This document shows positions 37,315-40,170 of a stretch of DNA of 40,170 nucleotides, in pieces. Where the stretch lies: assembly GCA_947449945.1 (NCBI GenBank), contig CANFTO010000006.1, positions 1 to 40,170 on the forward strand, read 5' to 3'. The DNA is from Actinomycetota bacterium. GTDB lineage: Bacteria > Actinomycetota > Actinomycetes > S36-B12. The first letter of the stretch is position 1; the number at the start of each line of letters is the position of its first letter. Below the pieces are notes generated by a model. That model searched no databases and had not been told where the DNA came from. It saw nothing but the letters and a program-made list of their open reading frames with translations. The translations under genes and the position numbers were made by a program.

Positions 37315-38667
37315 CTAGAGGATTCCATCATCAATCAGACGCGTGGCCAAGGCAGCAATTGGGCTGCGTTCAGACTTCGTCAGTGTGACGTGAGCGAAGA
37401 GCGACTCGCCCTTGAGCCGTTCCACCACAGCAGCAATGCCATCGTGGCGACCCACTCGAAGATTGTCGCGCTGAGCAACGTCGTGGGTGAGGAAGACCCG
37501 GCTGTTTTTACCTAAGCGTGAGATTGCGGTGAGAATTGTTGAGCGCTCGAGGTTTTGTGCCTCATCCAGGATCACGATCGTGTCCACCAAGGTGCGGCCA
37601 CGCACGTAGGTTAAAGGGAGTACCTCGAGCAGACCGCGATCCATGATTTCGTCAATGACATGTTCGCTTGCGATTGCCTCAAGTGCATCCTTGGTTGCTG
37701 CCGAAAATGGCGACATCTTCTCTGCTTCAGTGCCAGGCAAGAAGCCAATCTCTTGTCCACCCACCGCAAACACTGGACGGAAGACGACAATGCGTTTTGC
37801 ATCGCGACGTTCAAGCACTAATTCAAGTGCAGCTGCAAGAGCCAGCACAGACTTACCAGTACCGGCAGAACCGCCAAGGGACACCACACCTATTTCAGGA
37901 TCAAGTAAGTGTGCAAGTGCAATTCGTTGCTCAGCGGACCGACCATGAATGCCGAATGCTTCAAGATCACCGCGCACTTGCTCGAGTTGCTTATCAACAT
38001 TTACGCGCGCAAGGCCGGATGATGAAGGTGAGACAAGGACAACGCCAGTGTTGACTGGCAGATCATGATCGAAAAGATCAATGAATCCATGGGTGTAGAG
38101 GTCGTCAATATCTTCACGTGGGGCTTCGATTTCCACCAGACCCATATACCCAGAATCTTCAACCTGCTCGCGGCGGTACTCCTCCGCTGGAATACCTAGT
38201 GCTCCAGCAGCCAGCAAACGCATCGGTAGGTCTTTAGAGACCACTACGACATCGTGGCCATCTCGGCGCAAACCTTCAGCAACCGAAAGAATTCGCGTGT
38301 CGTTATTTCGCTCCGCCTTGATGGCATCTGGCAAATGCGAGGTATCCACATGATTGATTTCAATGCGAACGGTGCCGCCCTGCTCATTGATTTCAATGCC
38401 TTTACGTAAATCAGCGCCTGGCTCTAGCCTCAGTGCTTCAAGATTTCTGAGAACCGTGCGTGCATTGAATCCCAGTGTTGGATCGTGTCGTTTCGCTTCA
38501 AGTTCTTTAATCACAACCAGTGGAAGCACAACAGAATGTTCCGCAAAAGATTTCAGCGCTGTTGGATCTGACAGAAGTACAGACGTATCAAGAACGTAGG
38601 TACGAATATCGGCATTGACTGCTGGGCGAGATGACACGGGCGCTCGGCCTCCAGTTGGGGCCACCAC
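37315..38667 (-). CDS. PhoH family protein with N-terminal PIN domain (PhoH2-like)
   Basis: TYVLDTSVLLSDPTAL PIN motif; GSAGTGKSVLALAAALE Walker A; IILDEAQNLE-type Walker B (VILDEAQNLERSTI). Confidence 0.94.
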   Translation of the reverse strand: MVAPTGGRAPVSSRPAVNADIRTYVLDTSVLLSDPTALKSFAEHSVVLPLVVIKELEAKRHDPTLGFNARTVLRNLEALRLEPGADLRKGIEINEQGGTVRIEINHVDTSHLPDAIKAERNNDTRILSVAEGLRRDGHDVVVVSKDLPMRLLAAGALGIPAEEYRREQVEDSGYMGLVEIEAPREDIDDLYTHGFIDLFDHDLPVNTGVVLVSPSSSGLARVNVDKQLEQVRGDLEAFGIHGRSAEQRIALAHLLDPEIGVVSLGGSAGTGKSVLALAAALELVLERRDAKRIVVFRPVFAVGGQEIGFLPGTEAEKMSPFSAATKDALEAIASEHVIDEIMDRGLLEVLPLTYVRGRTLVDTIVILDEAQNLERSTILTAISRLGKNSRVFLTHDVAQRDNLRVGRHDGIAAVVERLKGESLFAHVTLTKSERSPIAALATRLIDDGIL

Positions 38668-38783
38668 CGTGGCCCGGTGCGGATTTACATAAGCGGATGC
38701 TTGTGCATAAACGGGACGTTAGAACTCAAATCCGGAAATTAAGTGCGCCACGCCGTTCGGAAAACGTTGCGTGTTGGTTAACT

Positions 38784-39545
38784 TCAGGTGCCAAAGCGAC
38801 GGTGGCGGGCTCCATAGGCACGTAAGGCACGCAAGAAGTCCACGTGACGGAAGTCAGGCCAGTAGGCCTCACAGAAATAAAACTCTGAATGGGCGCTTTG
38901 CCAAAGCAAGAAACCCGAGAGTCGCTGTTCGCCGGAGGTGCGAATGACGAGGTCTGGATCAGGCTGGCCTTTGGTGTACAGGTGCTCAGCAATATGTTCA
39001 ACATCGATGAACTGTGCAAGTTCATCAAGTGAAGTTCCTTGATCGGCATGTTCTTGCATGAGTGAGCGCACCGCATCAACAACTTCACGGCGCCCGCCAT
39101 AACCCACAGCGATATTGACGAACGCTCCTGGAGCATCTGCTGTTGCTGCTTCCGCCTCCTTCAAGATGCGAGCAGTGTGATCAGTCAAGAGATCAAGCGC
39201 ACCCACTGCATGTAAGCGCCAACGGCCTTGCTCCTGCAGGTCAACGACTGTCTCTTCAATGATGGTCATCAACGAGCCCAGCTCATCTGCTGGGCGATTG
39301 AGATTGTCCGTTGAAAGCAGCCACAACGTCACATGGTCGACCCCTGCGTCGTCACACCAACCTAGGAATTCTTCAATCTTCGCGGCTCCTGCGCGGTGCC
39401 CTGCTGAAGAACTCGACCCTTGAGCTTCTGCCCAACGTCGGTTGCCATCGAGAATCACCCCGATGTGCCGAGGCATCTGATCAGCCGGGATTTGAGCTGC
39501 GAGCCTGCGCTCGTAAATCCCATAGATGATGTCTGCGAGGCCCAC
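38784..39545 (-). CDS. uppS: Cis-prenyltransferase (isoprenyl diphosphate synthase, UppS family)
   Basis: HIGVILDGNRRWAEAQG, VNIAVGYGGRREVVDAV, DLVIRTSGEQRLSGFLLWQSAHSEFYF. Confidence 0.94.
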   Translation of the reverse strand: MGLADIIYGIYERRLAAQIPADQMPRHIGVILDGNRRWAEAQGSSSSAGHRAGAAKIEEFLGWCDDAGVDHVTLWLLSTDNLNRPADELGSLMTIIEETVVDLQEQGRWRLHAVGALDLLTDHTARILKEAEAATADAPGAFVNIAVGYGGRREVVDAVRSLMQEHADQGTSLDELAQFIDVEHIAEHLYTKGQPDPDLVIRTSGEQRLSGFLLWQSAHSEFYFCEAYWPDFRHVDFLRALRAYGARHRRFGT

Positions 39546-39551
39546 ATGCGC

Positions 39552-39557
39552 AGGTTA
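39552..39557 (-). promoter_or_regulatory. Leaderless -10 candidate for uppS, overlapping upstream stop codon
   Basis: TAACCT + GCGCAT + GTG 39545. Confidence 0.55.
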
Positions 39558-40170
39558 CTCCCCGCGTCGAGCACCCACCTGAGATGCCAAGGCAAAAGGA
39601 TCAATGACCGGCGCTTGGCAGGTGAATCCCCTACACACATAAGCCGCAGCAGCTCCGTTGACCAATGACCGGTCTCGAAGCAGGGGAACGTAGCTTCCAG
39701 GTTCGCCTACGGCAATCACTGCTCCTGGGGCGGTTGCCGCAAGAGCAACCGAACGCAATGAACCCGTCGCCGGATCCTGGAAGTCACCCACCACCGCTAT
39801 TTCCACAGGTCCGTCTATCAATGCGGAAGCCGCGGCTAGTCCCCAGCCACAGGCACGGGGAGCGCGCGGGCCGAGTTCTGACACCACACCAAGTGCACGT
39901 TCGGCAATGACTCGATATTCCTGGATTCCCGTGAGAGCGCTGTAACTCACGCACGCATTTGTGATCGCAAACCATCCCGATGGTTCCGCGTTATCAGAAG
40001 GATCCTGCGGGCGTTGCACTAGTGGCGGTGCATCATCAGCAGTATCAAAGAATCCACCTTTCGGATCACTGAAATGGGAGAGCGCCACATCAATGAGCAC
40101 TCCACTGAGTGCTAACCACGAGTCATCGCCGGTTACTTGGAAAAGCACAAGGAAACCTTCAGCAACGCTG
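39555..40170 (-). CDS. C-terminal part of YyaL/DUF255 (thioredoxin-domain, glycosidase-like) protein, truncated by window end
   Basis: Frame open to window end; AEGFLVLFQVTGDDSWLALSGVLIDVALSHFSDPKGGFFDTADDAPPLVQRPQDPSDNAEPSG. Confidence 0.85.
   Translation of the reverse strand, partial: SVAEGFLVLFQVTGDDSWLALSGVLIDVALSHFSDPKGGFFDTADDAPPLVQRPQDPSDNAEPSGWFAITNACVSYSALTGIQEYRVIAERALGVVSELGPRAPRACGWGLAAASALIDGPVEIAVVGDFQDPATGSLRSVALAATAPGAVIAVGEPGSYVPLLRDRSLVNGAAAAYVCRGFTCQAPVIDPFALASQVGARRGE

Noticed and set aside
1-40170. Search for CRISPR arrays, tRNA/rRNA, transposases, phage or defence islands
   Set aside because: No repeat arrays, cloverleaf-like genes or mobile-element/defence proteins recognised by eye; a tRNAscan/cmscan run would be needed to exclude small RNAs

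Overview
The window is a gene-dense chromosomal segment from an actinobacterium (mshB for mycothiol, mycobacterial-type DapD, DUF3117, FolP2-like protein, PIN-PhoH, TatB/HtrA). I support about 44 protein-coding genes, two of them cut by the window ends. I see no tRNA, rRNA, CRISPR, transposase, phage or toxin/defence island. From memory, gene content and order resemble the Mycobacterium tuberculosis Rv1086-Rv1232c backbone, with local losses (no sigE/rseA between htrA and the O-methyltransferase) and insertions (amylosucrase-like GH13, OYE-family flavoenzyme, YceI, YcnI, citrate synthase). The most interesting signal is regulatory. About fifteen genes have a TANNNT -10-like hexamer ending exactly 6-7 nt before the start codon, the arrangement expected for leaderless transcripts. 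In several head-to-head pairs these elements overlap or lie inside the neighbouring gene: a palindromic bidirectional -10 (AAGGTACCTT) between mshB and an S9 peptidase, and dapE/dapD start codons with 0 nt between them. Other leads are a probable ATT start codon for an O-methyltransferase, a missing Fe-S ligand cysteine in an OYE-family enzyme, a paired operator 20 bp apart upstream of yceI, a DUF3298-like/PG-binding/PASTA lipoprotein, and a 190-nt leader upstream of an Rpf/lysozyme-like gene. I did not find a clearly new multi-gene system; the coding content is mostly housekeeping.
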